Assembly (NCBI RefSeq): GCF_003672135.1
Contig: NC_039507.1
Span: forward strand, 16,174,278-16,238,277
Length of the DNA stretch: 64,000 bases
Reading direction: 5' to 3'
DNA from: Ooceraea biroi
Taxonomy: Eukaryota > Arthropoda > Insecta > Hymenoptera > Formicidae
The translations under genes and the position numbers were made by a program. Positions within the stretch are counted from its first letter, which is position 1, and every line of letters begins with the position of its first letter. Under the pieces are notes generated by a model. It did not search any database. It was not told the origin of the DNA and saw only the letters and a list, made by a program, of their open reading frames with translations. Of this stretch, positions 1-13,070 are shown one piece after another.

Positions 1-50
1 CGAAGCGACAGCGGGGCGGTCCGTGATTTCCTGCACCTGTTGTTTTCGTC

Positions 51-174
51 GGGGGGGGGGCGATACGATCGCTTGTGTAGGTACAAGTGCAACCGAGTAT
101 ACGACAGTGAACAAGAGAGAGAGAGAGAATGAAAGAGAGAAAAAAAGAGAGAAAGAGAGAGAGAGAGAGAGAAA
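51..174. repeat. G10 homopolymer followed by GA-rich microsatellite
   Basis: Ten consecutive G residues lie at 51-60. From 112 to 174 the plus strand is almost pure purine, mostly GA dinucleotides broken by AAT and poly-A interruptions. The open frame across this stretch only encodes a Glu/Arg/Lys run forced by the GA repeat and is not evidence for a protein. The block is a simple-sequence repeat, possibly able to form triplex DNA. Confidence 0.95.
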
Positions 175-2394
175 GCAGGATAGGTCTCGCGGATCTCGTG
201 GAGATGAAGATGTATAGTAGATAATGCAGCCGTATGCACCTGCATAACGGCGGTGGTCGTAAAACTTAATTAAGCTCCCTCGTGCGACGATTTATACCCT
301 TTTCGATTAAGGGAATTCTTCCTAATCTGAAGAGCTGTGCATCGCAGAGAACAGTAGCTTCCTGTTATTTTCGAGGAACCAGGAACACTACCGCGACATG
401 ATTCTAATCTTTGTTGAAAAGATGGTAATTTCGTGGAAGCGCAGATTTACAAGACACGATTTAATGATTTAAGCTTGAAACGCGTCTCTATCTCTCTCGT
501 TCTTCCTTTTGAAATATTTTAAAATCAAACCGCGTTACAATTTGTTATATAATTTTCTCATATCTTTCACATATAATCCGAAATATTACTAAACAGGAAA
601 TTTTATGATAATTATCGAAGGAAAATGGAAAGGTAATCAATAACAGTGGCTGTTTGTGAATAAAGATTTAGAGCTATTACTCTAAATAATATAAATAAAA
701 TATCTAAAATTTTTAAATACCACTGAAATTTTGAATTAAATAGTCATTGTTACTTATGTTTTAAAAATAATTTTAGTCCCGTCTTTGGGAAAAGAAAAAT
801 GATCTTGTCGTCGATGATGTAGATATGTGCACATTCGTGCTCACGCGCGTGCTGGCTTTTCGTTAATTATATATTTCGTTAATTATATATATATTCTTCT
901 TTATAAGAGGCATTAAATCTGCGTAGCCACTCATAAAAGACGCGTCAAAGTAACCGTGAGAAAAAGAAACTTTAGTTTCATAAAACCGCGCGCGATTACG
1001 GGTCGCTGGCTTGTGAAAACGATGTACAGTTAACTGCTCGTTCGGTCGCAATAAATGTTGCCCGTAATCATGTTACGCGCCTTTACTGCGGCAATGAAAA
1101 GAAATGTTAATTGATATCCTTACACCTTTATCACCGAACTGCTAGTACGTGCGGCACTTTGTGCTTTGAAGAATTTTAATTCATGCTCGCGAAAATTAAC
1201 TGTACCTCGAGTCGTCCTGTTTCTGCTCCGCCAAACTGACTTATTTTCCTTATTTCATCGTACTATCATGGCAAGGCTTAGATCTCGTTTGTGAATGGCG
1301 TTTGAGCTAACTTGTATTATGAAAATTAGAAGAAAAATTGCTGTAACAATAATCTCAATAACAAATAACTTATTAAAATTAAAACCCGATAATAGAGTCT
1401 ATTAAATAGACTGTTCGATTTGGTGCTAAAAATATTTGCACAAAAGTATTTTCACAATAATCAAGCTTCGTATATTAAAAAAAGTAAAATAAATTTTACT
1501 TTTATTAAAAGTTCTTGCTTTATATTCGACATTGGTCCTAGCTGAGAGAAAATTCCTGTTCAGGAGGTGCCTGTTGATCATGTCTGTGTTATTGTAAATT
1601 TTATTAGAAACTGCGAAAGCGTGTCGTCATTCTCGTCGAATATTCCTTTTGGCGAGCGTACGAGACACCTTGTGCAATTGGAGTAGATGGCTACACGGAA
1701 ATAATGATACAAAGATGCCGCCTTGCTTCTGTGGAGATGATGGTGTTAGGGGAGCTCCAGGTGGTTTCTTGGGACGAAAATCCCTTGAGCGAGCGGCACG
1801 GTTCGTTAGCGTCATTGTGACCACGTCCAAATATTGTTGAATTCTTGCACAGACCTACAGCGAAGACTCTCTTCTACGGCATTGTCCGACGTTGACAAGA
1901 ATGATGACTTTATGCGCGAACTTGTGAAAAATGTTTTCTCGTGATACGCATTTCCTCGGGATCGCCTCGAGACCACCCTGTATACGTGCGGTAATATGAG
2001 TACTGGTTGTGAGCGGCAGTTTTGAAAACTGAACTGACTTTCCCTTGACATACCTTCGAATTGTGCTTCCGACTGTGACTGTTACGCGAACAAGGTTTCT
2101 TCTGGAAAATGGCACTTCCGAGATAGCATCCGAAATAACATACATACGTAGACATACAGAGAATCTAATTTTTTCTTGAGAAATTCTATGAATTATTGTT
2201 TTATAGCTTCATTCACCAGATATTAATTATTGTAGCTTCACAATCTTCGAAAAATATAATATCTATAATTTTATTCATTACGAACTATTTAATTATCAAA
2301 TTAGAATTGTTAAATTAGTCAAATTATTGAGTGTTATTGAAATGCTTAATATTTATATGTATTCGATTTTTAAGTAGAAGCAATTTGACCATGA
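175..2394. other. Gene-free AT-rich stretch
   Basis: No convincing gene. It holds a perfect 16-bp tandem duplication at 858-873 and 874-889 (unit TTTCGTTAATTATATA). Between about 1812 and 2155 all three minus-strand frames are open over a shared ~140-bp core, which reflects low stop density in a slightly GC-richer patch rather than a recognisable protein. At 1974-1983 the string CCACCCTGTA looks like the outer end of a Tc1/mariner-type transposon, but no matching partner end was seen within 2 kb. Confidence 0.6.
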
Positions 2395-2440
2395 GATACT
2401 TACCTAAAAGATGTTAACTAAAATGAAGAAAAAAAATATC
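2395..2440 (-). other. Candidate recursive-splice (ratchet) site on minus strand
   Basis: Read on the minus strand, a T-rich tract (rc of 2416-2440) runs into CATCTTTTAG directly joined to GTAAGTAT, with the junction between 2404 and 2403. This is a 3' splice site placed immediately against a near-consensus 5' splice site, the layout of zero-nucleotide-exon ratchet points known from long insect introns. An upstream TTTTAG lies 14 nt before the junction, so a 14-nt microexon is the alternative reading. No host gene is visible here, so function is inference only. Confidence 0.3.
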
Positions 2441-2950
2441 GAAAATGAGGACTTCATCTTCAAGTAATGTTTCATATATTTTAGACGAATCTTTAGATAG
2501 CAATGATCACCGCACCGCCGCAACCGTATATCGTAGGAAGATGCCGCCAATCTTTACGAACTTATTGGTACTGGCGTTCTTATCTACATCATTCTTTTTT
2601 ATGCAAGTTTTTGCAATTTTTTCTTAAAGATGAAGCAAGATAAGAAGATATAGCTTTCGATATAGCCTGTTGACATTTCTTCGAAACGAAATAATTGTTT
2701 TGAATATTTAGATACCTGAAAGTAAGATTCTTTCTTTTATATAATATGTATTATTTATTCTTAGAATTTTTCAAAATTCTATTATATAATATTATAATTT
2801 TCCATGAAAACTTTGATGTACAACTGCAATTCAAATAACAAGTAGCGTTCGCGATAACTAAGCTGATTTGTGCCAATCGAGTTATCTAACATTTTCGCTT
2901 TTCGTTGCCTATTTTCAATAAAATAGAACAGAATGAGAGACAACAAATCA

Positions 2951-2979
2951 AGAGAGCAAGAGAGAGAGAGAGAGAGAGT
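2951..2979. repeat. GA dinucleotide microsatellite
   Basis: About 14 AG units, with one CA interruption near the start. Simple-sequence repeat with no coding potential. Confidence 0.93.
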
Positions 2980-3039
2980 GATGGAAATTGCGGCGCGAGA
3001 ATCACGCGTCACGTTCCTCTAATTAAGCAAAGGCTGGAA

Positions 3040-3850
3040 GGCTCTCGTATGTGTAAATGACGCTTGTTTGCTCGGTGTCGGCTCGCGCGTGTACGCACGT
3101 ACACGTAGATCAGCGTCAGCGCGTTTATACGGAAACGAGCGGGTTTTAGGAGCCGCCGCGCAGTCTTAGTCGCCGCTGTCGTCCCCGGACTGTCGCCGTC
3201 GTCTTCACCGGCATCTTCTTCGAGTACATACACGGCGGCGAGTAAACACGCACGGTCCGCACGGGACCGCCGTGGAGAGTTAGCGCCGTGCCGGCGCTAA
3301 TAAGTGGGAAGCCGCCTCAAATACGTCCGGCAAACAGCGCCTCGTTAAGCTTAATTGTCGCGAAAGAAGACGGCGACGGGCGACGAGAAGGGAAAACGAT
3401 TCCTTTTGGCACCGCCGCCAGGGAGCTTTCCTGCTGAACAATCGCGCCGGCTTCTTCTTCTCTCTTCCCCCTTTTTTATTGTCAGCTTTGGCGTGGCTAG
3501 GAAAGAAAGAGAGACAGAAAGAGAAAGCGCGCGTATTCGTCATCGGCTTTTCTGCAGATCCCACCGATCTTTCGGTTTCATCCCCGATTGGTTTTATGGG
3601 GAGGAAGGGGGGGGGGTGACGTTTCGCAGCACCTCGCGAAGCGCGGGAAGAATGGAGGCTGCGTACGCGGGGAATGCGTAATTAAGAACGGCCCCGACTC
3701 GATCGTTAGCTGGGTTTTGCGTGTGCAAACGAGCGCGCGGCAGAATTTTTATTCGCCGCTCATGAGTATTTCATGGGGTGTACGTTGGCCGTGGAAATCG
3801 ACGTTTCCGATGCCCCCGTGGGGCGAAGAACGCGGAGAATAAATTTGGGA
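3040..3850. other. CpG-rich block with paired small hairpins
   Basis: Composition changes abruptly here to GC-rich and CpG-dense sequence. Two perfect hairpins sit close together: CGGTCC/GGACCG at 3253-3269 (5-nt loop) and TTAGCGCC/GGCGCTAA at 3280-3300 (5-nt loop). A run of ten G lies at 3607-3616. Frames of up to 108 codons are open on both strands, as expected of GC-rich DNA, and none reads as a known domain. The block could be a promoter or first-exon region of an unseen gene, but no TATA box, initiator or splice pair settles this. Confidence 0.4.
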
Positions 3851-6800
3851 TATAAAGTACGTTTTTCTGTGAGAATCGATGAAATATAGAATGGCGGTGC
3901 GTCGCGAACTGTAATACTTTAAATTAGACAGTTCGTTTGCGCGATAACGGACACATTTTTGAGTCGATTATCGAATTAATTATTCGAGCAACTATTAACG
4001 AAATATTTGGCATACGCCTCGAGTATGCATTTCCTCGCACCATAGCCATTTTGCGCAATCGATTTCGATACGCTATCTAATCCATCCTTGGAAATTCGCG
4101 TTGCGAGAGGAGATATGGATGTAACTGATAATGTAAAGTGTCTGTGTACGCGCGCTACGCAACATCCTCGTTCAGCAGGCAGTAAAGTTCTTTCATAGCA
4201 GCTAATCGGCCGGCAATAAAATACTTTTATGCATTGTCCACTTGAAGTTTTGAATTCTCGACTCAATGGACTCGATCAATTACGCGACCGACACGATCGT
4301 AAAACGCTCTCGTTCATTTCCCACGTACAACACACACGTACATACGCGTTTATCGGTCCCTCGCTGCACCGCTCTTAAGATTGCGCGCGCGCACAGTTGG
4401 TTGAAGTTCCATAGGCGCCCCATGAAGCCCCAGCCACTACAGTACTGGAAGTTGTTATTAAGCCTGGTTACAGTAAGCTCTAAATTAATTTCAATGTAAG
4501 CTGCGCGCTTCGTTCGTGGTATGATGAATATTGATGCAGACATCGACAGAAATTTTGAGTAAACATATAGCTATTATGCAAGTTTGTAGCATTTCGTATT
4601 TTACAGCATTAATTATGATGTGACCATCCTCCGTATATGTCACGTTTGAAAATTCTGACAAGTCGGTAAATCCACCGGTTTGTCCCGACGTGAGGTCGAC
4701 TCGAATTTTTTCCGTCAAGAATTCAAAGGTAGTCAAGGGAGAATTTATCTTTCGTATATGGCGCTGGTAATGTTGGAGCCGCTTGATACTTCTGACCAAC
4801 GTCGCGAGAGAGCGGTACAGGATCAACGAATACCCTTGCTATCGATACCTTCGAATGCAGGACCCTTTCTGCATCCTTTGTCCAAATAGAGATACCCCTT
4901 TGTATCGAATAGGTTCAGTCACACCGACATTAGAAATGGTCCGAGACAATACACGTCTCCGAGATAATTTTTTTGAATAACGAGAATTTTCCCGGAAGAA
5001 AGTTCCTTTCGGAACAGAAAATCCAGAAGACTGTGAAATTCTTTGAACTTACCGTAAAGGTTTCTAAGCTGTTATTGGACACGGTTAAAGAGGAACGTAC
5101 AGGAAACTTACAAAGAAAGAGAGTTGAGAAAGTTCACTGTGGAAAGCTTTAAAGAGATCCGTTCTAAAAGCAAAAATCGAATACAAAACTAACTTTTTTC
5201 GAAATCTACCGTGTTTTCCTACTCTCTTTAGATATCGGTATTGATATTATTTATATAAATGAGAAATGACTTTCCGAATGTTTCAAATAATCACAAATAT
5301 AGATGACGATGTTTTAATAATTAAGAATTAAGAAAAAAATTGCAAGTTTCTTATAAAAATTGTAAAATATTTCGCGCAGTTTTCAGTTGCTGCCAAGATC
5401 AAGAATTTTGTGATAAAATTTATATATACATACATATATTGTATATATATTTTACGTATTATATGTCGCTTGCGCGTTCGCGAGATATTTTGCTCTTGAT
5501 GTCGAAGAACGTGATACAAACTGCGTCAGTGGCCTAATGAAACGAGAATTAAGCCAAGCCGTCAGGTGGTCCTAAGTGCTATGTCGTGGCTAGATCGTAC
5601 CAGATGAGCAGTTCGTTGCGCGCTTATGAAAGAGCATTGCTCCATTGTGCCGTAAGCTTACTGAAGAAATTAGCCCGGGTGGTTCCACCGTTGCACATTT
5701 AGATCATTTTTTCGCGGTTCTCGTCTGAAACGGTTTTATTACGGCAAAGAAATCATGTAAATGCAAAAAGTCAGTCGACTAAAATAAAGGTTTTTTGAGC
5801 GAAATTCTTGTCATGTTACTCATCAAATTGCAAGCCAAATCATTAACTAGCCCGAAAAAAATTACATGTAAATACAGAGCATAGAGCATAGAGCAAAGGC
5901 CAGCAATACGTGGCTTGAAACGAGAAATTCTCAATCCTCCTAGATATTTGATTGTCAGCTCGCGTTCCTGTTTCGAATCCCACCCGTCATGTTACAACTA
6001 CACGGTTTCGTCGACTTCCTTTCGGAATGTTGCAATTCCGAAACGCTAGGAAACGAACAGTACTAGTGTCCTGTGCGCGCTTTTGCGCATTGCGCATACC
6101 GATGCTACAGAGTATGACTCTCGCTTTGTCAGGTATTTGGTTCCTCTCAGGCAAAAGCACAAGCTTGGTATCGATAACAATAAATCAATTTTAGAAAAAT
6201 TTTAGAGAAATTTTAGTATTATTTGAAAGTGCATTAAAAGAAAGTATTAAAAGCTTTTTTCTGTTGTTTTATATAGAGATATTTCTTGCAGCTTTTATTC
6301 TTAAGATTATTACGAATTTGCGCGCGTTTGTACTTTTTACATAAAAACTTAGCGTCTTTTTGATAAATTAATTTGATTCATTTTTAGTTTAATATAAAAT
6401 TGAAATTGTTAACAGATAGATTATAATGTTGATTAATTGAAGTATTATCTCTGCATTTGCATTTTTGTAGCGAGATATCTCGCTCTTGTTTTTTTATTAA
6501 TATAATTGGGAATACGTGTTGAGTACTCTTTTCACACAAGATAATTACGATATAATTTTCATAACAATATCATCATTAATGAGCTGTTATTATAATAATG
6601 AGCAATTGAAAACCATTAATGCTGCATATAGTATGTAGTTATTATTGAAATTTAGTTATTTGACTTCCTAATAGAGTATATTTAGAAATATATGCATAAT
6701 GTATTATGTATATAACATATATAATGCATATAATGTATACAATATGTATCTAATAAAAATATAATATATTATATTGCATGCATGTATATATGTTTAATAA

Positions 6801-8580
6801 GAACTAATTAAACTTAACAACTCCTGCGGCAATAAAAACTTTTGCAATTTTTTATGAACTTCTCAGTTTAGATATATGAAAAATAGTGCGTTAAAAAATT
6901 TATTATATATAAATTACTCGTCTTTAAAAAGACATTAGCAATATAACACAAAGATTTTTCTTATATTTTATTATTTATATAGTATTTTTAACTCGAACAA
7001 AGTGACAGGAATTTAATAACAGTAGGTAGTGTAATATATGTAATAGTTACAAAAATATTGAATTTAAATTTATTTTGTAGTAATGAAAACAGATATATAA
7101 TTTATTAGACTAAAAGTACCTTATGCTATTAAATATAAACTTACAATAAAATTGCATTACTTTGCGAGCAGTTTGACATTCTTTGCATGTAAAACATGGA
7201 TGAGCTCTTGAGAGATTTAATGTTCTACAATTATGTTACAAATCAGCAAGAAGCGTATCTTTTTGAATGTAGCAAAATCCTTTGAGCAGCTACCGCATCA
7301 TTGTGGGATTATCCTTCCTTCGTCACAGCGTCAAAGCTTTTTGAATGCACGGTAACCTTTTGTCGCTTCCATAAATCATTATAAAGTCGTCATTCTACCG
7401 AATCGACGACAGCACTAATACATCTAGTGAAGTGTCATCAATTATAACTAAATTTTTCGGCTCGCATCGAATATATAGATGAGTAAAAATAGGAATACGT
7501 GTGAAAAAAATCTTGAAAATTTGGCTTTTCTGCAGTTCTAGGCGATGGTAATATTAATGGTGTAATATTAATGTTTATGTCTGCCATAGTGCATTACTGC
7601 CTTATGGCAGTAAATCCTATTCTGTCCACAAAATCGTTTGTCAGACTGTAAAGTTGAAGCTTTTGTCACAAAATGGCTAACCAGACTGACCATTTCGTGT
7701 TATCTGTGAACACATTTATGATCATTGGCGGTGACGGATTCCTGGCAGTCTCGCCTGACCCGTAATTCCTCATTTTCCCACTAAACATAGTCGATACATG
7801 GCATGTCGTACGGCGCCACAACACTCACGACTATTCCACGACTATGCGAGCTTGCGAACCCGAAAATGGCTGTCACGTCTTACTCGACGAGCTCGCAGAC
7901 CGTATGGAAGACAATGCAATCAAATATGCAGATGCAGATCAACAGCTCAAAATGAGGAAAAGCAAGTTTCTTGGCAGATTATGACTTTTTCCCCGCAATA
8001 ATTAATTTTTTCACATTTACATATACATGTAACAATTGTAGCATTTCTTATGCGATCCGTATCAACGATTATTCTACTTTTGATTTTGTTATCATTTATG
8101 TTCGTGATACTGTAACGTGTACAGAAATAATAGCAGATGTGTATTCGTAGCCGCACACATTACTCGCGCGATTTTGCGTTTGTTAGAAATGCGATCAGTC
8201 CTCCAGCACACGACGTCGCAACTCAACTGGTGTCCCATAGAAACTAACTTTCGGGCGATTTGGTTGGGTTAAACTTAAGCGTAGCGTGGCTCGCCGTGAC
8301 CGATTAGAATCACGTTCCAGAACCGTGAATTTCGGTTTTCATAGCGCGCTTTTACACGCACGAATCCTTAGATACAGACGCAGCGAGTTATAACTTCTTA
8401 TATTTAATATTTCAAAATAATTGAACTAAACAATACTGTTTCGTAAATTAATAAGTTTTGTATACGGGGCATATAAATTTATTTATTCTTTATTTATATA
8501 AACTAATATTGCTATTTCTGCTCCTAAGACACATTATATTACAAGACACATTAATAAAAAATTATCAATTTGCTTTCAGG
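3851..8580. other. Gene-free AT-rich stretch
   Basis: No gene, RNA gene or transposon recognised. It includes a TA-rich low-complexity zone around 6660-6800 built from ATAATGTATA-like variants. A short hairpin CTGCCATA/TATGGCAG lies at 7581-7610. Just upstream, GTAATATTAATG is repeated twice at 7548-7574. Frames are short and lack protein-like character. Confidence 0.6.
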
Positions 8581-8745
8581 ATTGAAGTCGTTTTCTTCGT
8601 CATTTTGGTTCCGACGCTTCGTGAATATTTCAGTCCACTTTATCAGGGAGCGAGAAGTATCAGGCTTTTTCTCGCTCGCTGATGAAGTGGACTGAAATGT
8701 TTCTCGAAATGTCGGAACGAAAATGACAAAAAAAGTGATTTCAAT
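8581..8745. repeat. Long imperfect hairpin (possible MITE or hairpin RNA source)
   Basis: The left arm 8581-8656 and right arm 8669-8745 are reverse complements over about 76 bp with scattered mismatches and a 12-nt loop. The best-paired parts contain TTTCAGTCCACTT and the loop-proximal GAGCGAGAA. Weaker pairing continues a few bases outside. The arms are too diverged to be recent. The structure fits either an old foldback/MITE copy or a transcribed long hairpin, and there is no clear target-site duplication to favour the first. Confidence 0.85.
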
Positions 8746-11700
8746 TCCGGAAGTCAGAACTGATAGCGGATCAGCGTGAAAGCCTCGAATTTTTTATTTT
8801 AGACAAAAAATTAATATTAATTCTGTGCAATACACATTTTTTAAATATTAAGAATATATTGTATATATATAAAATCTTCATCCACTTTCGTCTTCAATTT
8901 TGACGTCACGTAGTCGAATGTTATCGCACATTTATGTGAAGTCGTTAGTTTATTTCATTCTTGCGCAGAACTTTATGTGAGCACTACGGGACTACAACGC
9001 GAGGAAAGCATCGGCCGGTCGCCGTAAACGTTCCTTTTAACGTCGCCCTTGCGAAACAACGGCTGTAGTTTAACGGCACAGTAAAGTCGTGACATCGCAA
9101 ATTATAAATTGTCGCGTGGATTGTTTATCGGCATCGCTGTGCTGCTGTACGTTCGCCCCCGTTTCCGTTTCCGAGATCACGGAAGCCATTGCAGTTGCAG
9201 CGGCAGTTTCCTCCACCAATAATAGCCATTACCTCGGTCGTTCCGCGGGGTCGAGTACGCAATCTGTTTTAACGCGTAATTATCTCGCGTTATGACAGGG
9301 ACAGCCTTAAAGCTGAGATTTCAAATACAGCGACTCAATACTTTTAAGAAGTATGGCACATCGCATAATCTTTCTTTGTGAAAATTTCATATTCCGTGAC
9401 GTTTTTTGGTCTCGGGAGAGTACGAAAATTTGATATATTGATTTATATATATATATGTGTGTGTATTTTCTCAAATGTTTATTCTGACTGTAAAAGAAGT
9501 ACTTTCTATACTTTTCTTTTATGTTGATTTTATATGAAAGCATTATTAAAATCGTTATCATTAAAATTATTTAGTATCCGTCATGCCTAACAAAACATGA
9601 TACGTGATGTATCGCATTCAATTTTTATTTGATATGATCGGTTTATCGTCGTGGCTGGCACTTCCTAGGATTTTCCGTGAAAATATATGATATCGATTAT
9701 GGTCAATTACCATACAGAGACGACGCATCGCGTTTTAGATATCGATTACTTGACTTTTCAAGAATACTCCCTTCAAGCAATATCGTTTGCTTAAAATAAA
9801 AGCGGGAACGAATTTACGTGTTACTTTTATCTCACGCAATTTTAAACTCATCCTATAGTTTTTCACTGTAATTGTTAATTGGAAAGCCGCCTCTAAGATC
9901 GGGCTCCGCGATTATCTCGCGTTGAAGGGTTGAGTTCTTATTATGCTCATAGCAAATCCAATATCTCTTCAATAGAAGGTAATTGTCTCTTGGAGGAAAT
10001 TGGAAACAAAGCCTTCATATATTCGGCCGCGATGAACTTTATAAACGAATTTTCCTGTGCTTTCCTATGCCTATGAGATTTCCTATCATCTGCAATAAAA
10101 GTTAAATGTTTCTAAAGATTGTTAGATTATCGAGTTTGATACTAAAAAATCTTCTAATTAAAATGCCAAGATTTTAGTTATCATTATATTTTTTGCGAAT
10201 ATTAGCAGAACAGTATCATCTTTTCCGTCAACTTTTTTAAAGCTGAGCTAATATTTTTTGTTCCCTATGATTGTGCTATTCTAGAAGAAAAGTTTTTTAA
10301 TTTCGTATTATTTATCTAAAATTAAGATAAAATCATAGTGTGATGTTACATCATATTTTAATTCTCCAGAAATATCCCACATTTACACATTCACTTTAAC
10401 ATTTTCAAGGTAACTTTCTCGCGAATAAACAGTTAAACTTTTCACATATTTTCATTATTTGATATATTTTATAAATATGAAATTAATATTATAGTTGATA
10501 CCTTTTTCGCACGTAAAAATGGGAAGGCCGATACATAGCTATTTCACCTGCAGTACTGGAGATTTTTGAACACCAATTTTTGCACTTTACATTTGAAGCC
10601 GTTATGTATATTTTCATATCGTGTAGTTATCACACATTTCTTCGTTATCAGCGCTATCAGCGCGGGAACGCATGAGCCGGCCGACTAAGCGCGGAATTAC
10701 CGTGAGAGTTTATTTTAACATGGGGATGTAAACTCTCGATATTCTCTATCGTAGTTTCTCCCTCAGCATTGAAACGAGCATACGAGGACTTTTAGCAAAT
10801 CTGAAAGTTCTCCATCACAGGGTAAACTCTTCCGGGGTATTTCTCCTTCTTTCGCATCTTTTGTTCTAGTACCGCTTTCCTCAGCACGGAGTCATGCTTT
10901 TCGCATGGAAGTCGTTTAGAGATCGGCCAAGTTTCGTCGAGTAATGCCGCTAATTACGAAAGAGCGAAAGGAAAGCAAACCCATTGGCGCTATCATGAAA
11001 GCCATTAAGACCTGTTGATCTCTCAATGGATATTGGCACTGATGAGCAGACGCTTATCTCTACGAACAGATGCGATCTCGACGAGATCGTGAGACGTGGT
11101 GCATTTTCAGAAGAATTTTGTTTCCGGATATTCCATGGAAGGACCAAGTGCACTTTTACAAACTCTTGTATAAACTGGGAGATGCGCTTCGAAATTTCTT
11201 TCAAGATTAAAACGATGTGATGGTATTCCATAATTGACGACGCATCTGTGTAATAAACAAAACTGTACTGTTCACTCGTAACGTTTTTACGGATAAATAA
11301 ATTTTTGTGATTCCGTCGCCTTTTAAAACCTCTCCCGATTTTTCACAGCGAGCACATGCATCTCGTCGACAGGCATTGATTTTCCATATCGCTCGTCTCG
11401 TCGAACTTTTGTTTCAACGCAACGCGATACCGAAAGAAAAGTTCGATCAGTGCACCGGGGGAATGGGAGGATAAGTAGTATCGCGGGGATAAAGCGCGCC
11501 GAGGACAGAGGGAAAGATCGATTACGTAGCTCCATTTTCGATTATGCAGCACCTGCAATGCGCGGAAACCCCGCGAGGGTGTTTTATTAAAGCCGCAAAG
11601 CATTGGGTCTTGCAGCGAACGTGAAAATTCGTTCGAGATTACGGACGGAGATCAGAAGTTAACTAGATATCATCGAGCGCTTTAATGTGCTTTGACATGT

Positions 11701-13018
11701 TTAAAATATTACTTTTTAGTTTTATTTTGTATTATTTTTATTACAATTTATTATAATCTTTGTATTCGTTAGAATTAACATGTAATTATTGTGTACAGAC
11801 ATTTTCCTTAAAGGAAAAACGAAGTAAGAATTTGTCAAAAACGTGCTACGAATTGATTACTGAAATAAAAATCCATAATATGTGAAGACAATGAATTTCG
11901 TTAGGATTTATGCTTCATTGTTAGCTAACTCATCACTTTGACGTTGTCTAATATCGCAAGACAAACTGTATCACTTTGGAAGCATGAAAGGTTTATGTCA
12001 GCATAAATGGCAGGGCGGAAGAAATTGATAGATTGCCTTGTAGTATCTGCGATTAAATATCGGATGTTACAGGAAGCACATATGAAATTCAATACATAGG
12101 GGGGGAATAAACAAGATTGCCTTCATAATAACATACAACGTAGATCAAAGGCATGTAACTTTGATAAATTGTAGTCGGACAAGTGCTCTTTCTTTTTCCC
12201 CCTTCTCTTCACAGAACATATTAAAAGATACAATAAATTTTTATATTATAAAAGAGAAAAGAAATATGAAATACGAGATTTTTAATAAAACTACTGCACT
12301 TTTTAATATAATGTTATCATAGTGAGACTATGTATTATATTACTCTTTTAATATTTATACGTATTTTTATATCAATTATTAAAAATCATTTTTGTCTTAT
12401 ATTTGGCGAATCAGTTTTTTCTATACTACCGTAGTTTACGGTACATGATCAAACAAACGAAAGTAGATTTGGGAAAATCTCGGATTTCGGGTTATACTAC
12501 AGAGCTTCAGTCGCCAAAGCATTGCTTTTGTTGTGAAAAACAAAAACTTTGCTTGGTTATTTTCCCACCAATAGTTCCAACTTTACCACGATTTAAATTT
12601 ATTCGTGCACATGTGTCGTCGAGCTCACGAGGATCAACATCCGCTTGCATCACCAAGAGATGGATCGAGATTATGAAAAAGTATGCTTGCCTAAATTTAA
12701 AAAAAAGTTTGCTCTCATATATATTATACGAAAAATATACATCAAACATGAAAATTTTTTAAATATTTGTTAATTCCTATTGCATATATACTTATGTAAA
12801 AATATAAATATTTTATTATTATTATAAAATATAATTACTTTATTATTATTGAACAAAAAGAATAAAAACGACACTTTCGAAATAAATAACAGTCAGGAAG
12901 AAAATTTTTATATGCAATGATGCGATAAAGATTTTATATACAAACTATCAATATTTAATTGAACAAGAAATTAACATATAAACATCAATAGTCATTAATA
13001 TATTTGTGTGCAATAAAA
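8746..13018. other. Gene-free stretch
   Basis: Mostly AT-rich, with a modestly GC-richer patch at about 8980-9300 and another at 11320-11660. Frames in these patches (for example 9089-9295 plus and 11343-11603 minus) are open only by composition and show no recognised domain. The palindrome-like string CGATCTCGACGAGATCG lies near 11072. No transposon ends were found. Confidence 0.55.
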
Positions 13019-13070
13019 TATATAGTATATATATATAATATATATAATAAATAATATATATAATAAAAAT
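13019..13070. repeat. TA/TAA low-complexity repeat
   Basis: Alternating TATATA and TAATAA runs dominate about 50 bp. Simple-sequence DNA inside a wider AT-rich zone (12770-13260). Confidence 0.9.

Noticed and set aside
23..217. 64-codon frame over the GA repeat
   Set aside because: Glu/Arg/Lys run produced by the microsatellite.
1649..1840. Collagen-like GDDGVRGAPGG string in a plus frame
   Set aside because: Only two Gly-X-Y-type repeats; no continuing collagen repeat.
1974..1983. CCACCCTGTA, a transposon-end-like string
   Set aside because: No inverted partner with TA found within 2 kb.
5960..5990. TTTCGAATCCCACC, resembling a tRNA T-loop / B box
   Set aside because: No A box, acceptor stem or cloverleaf could be built around it.
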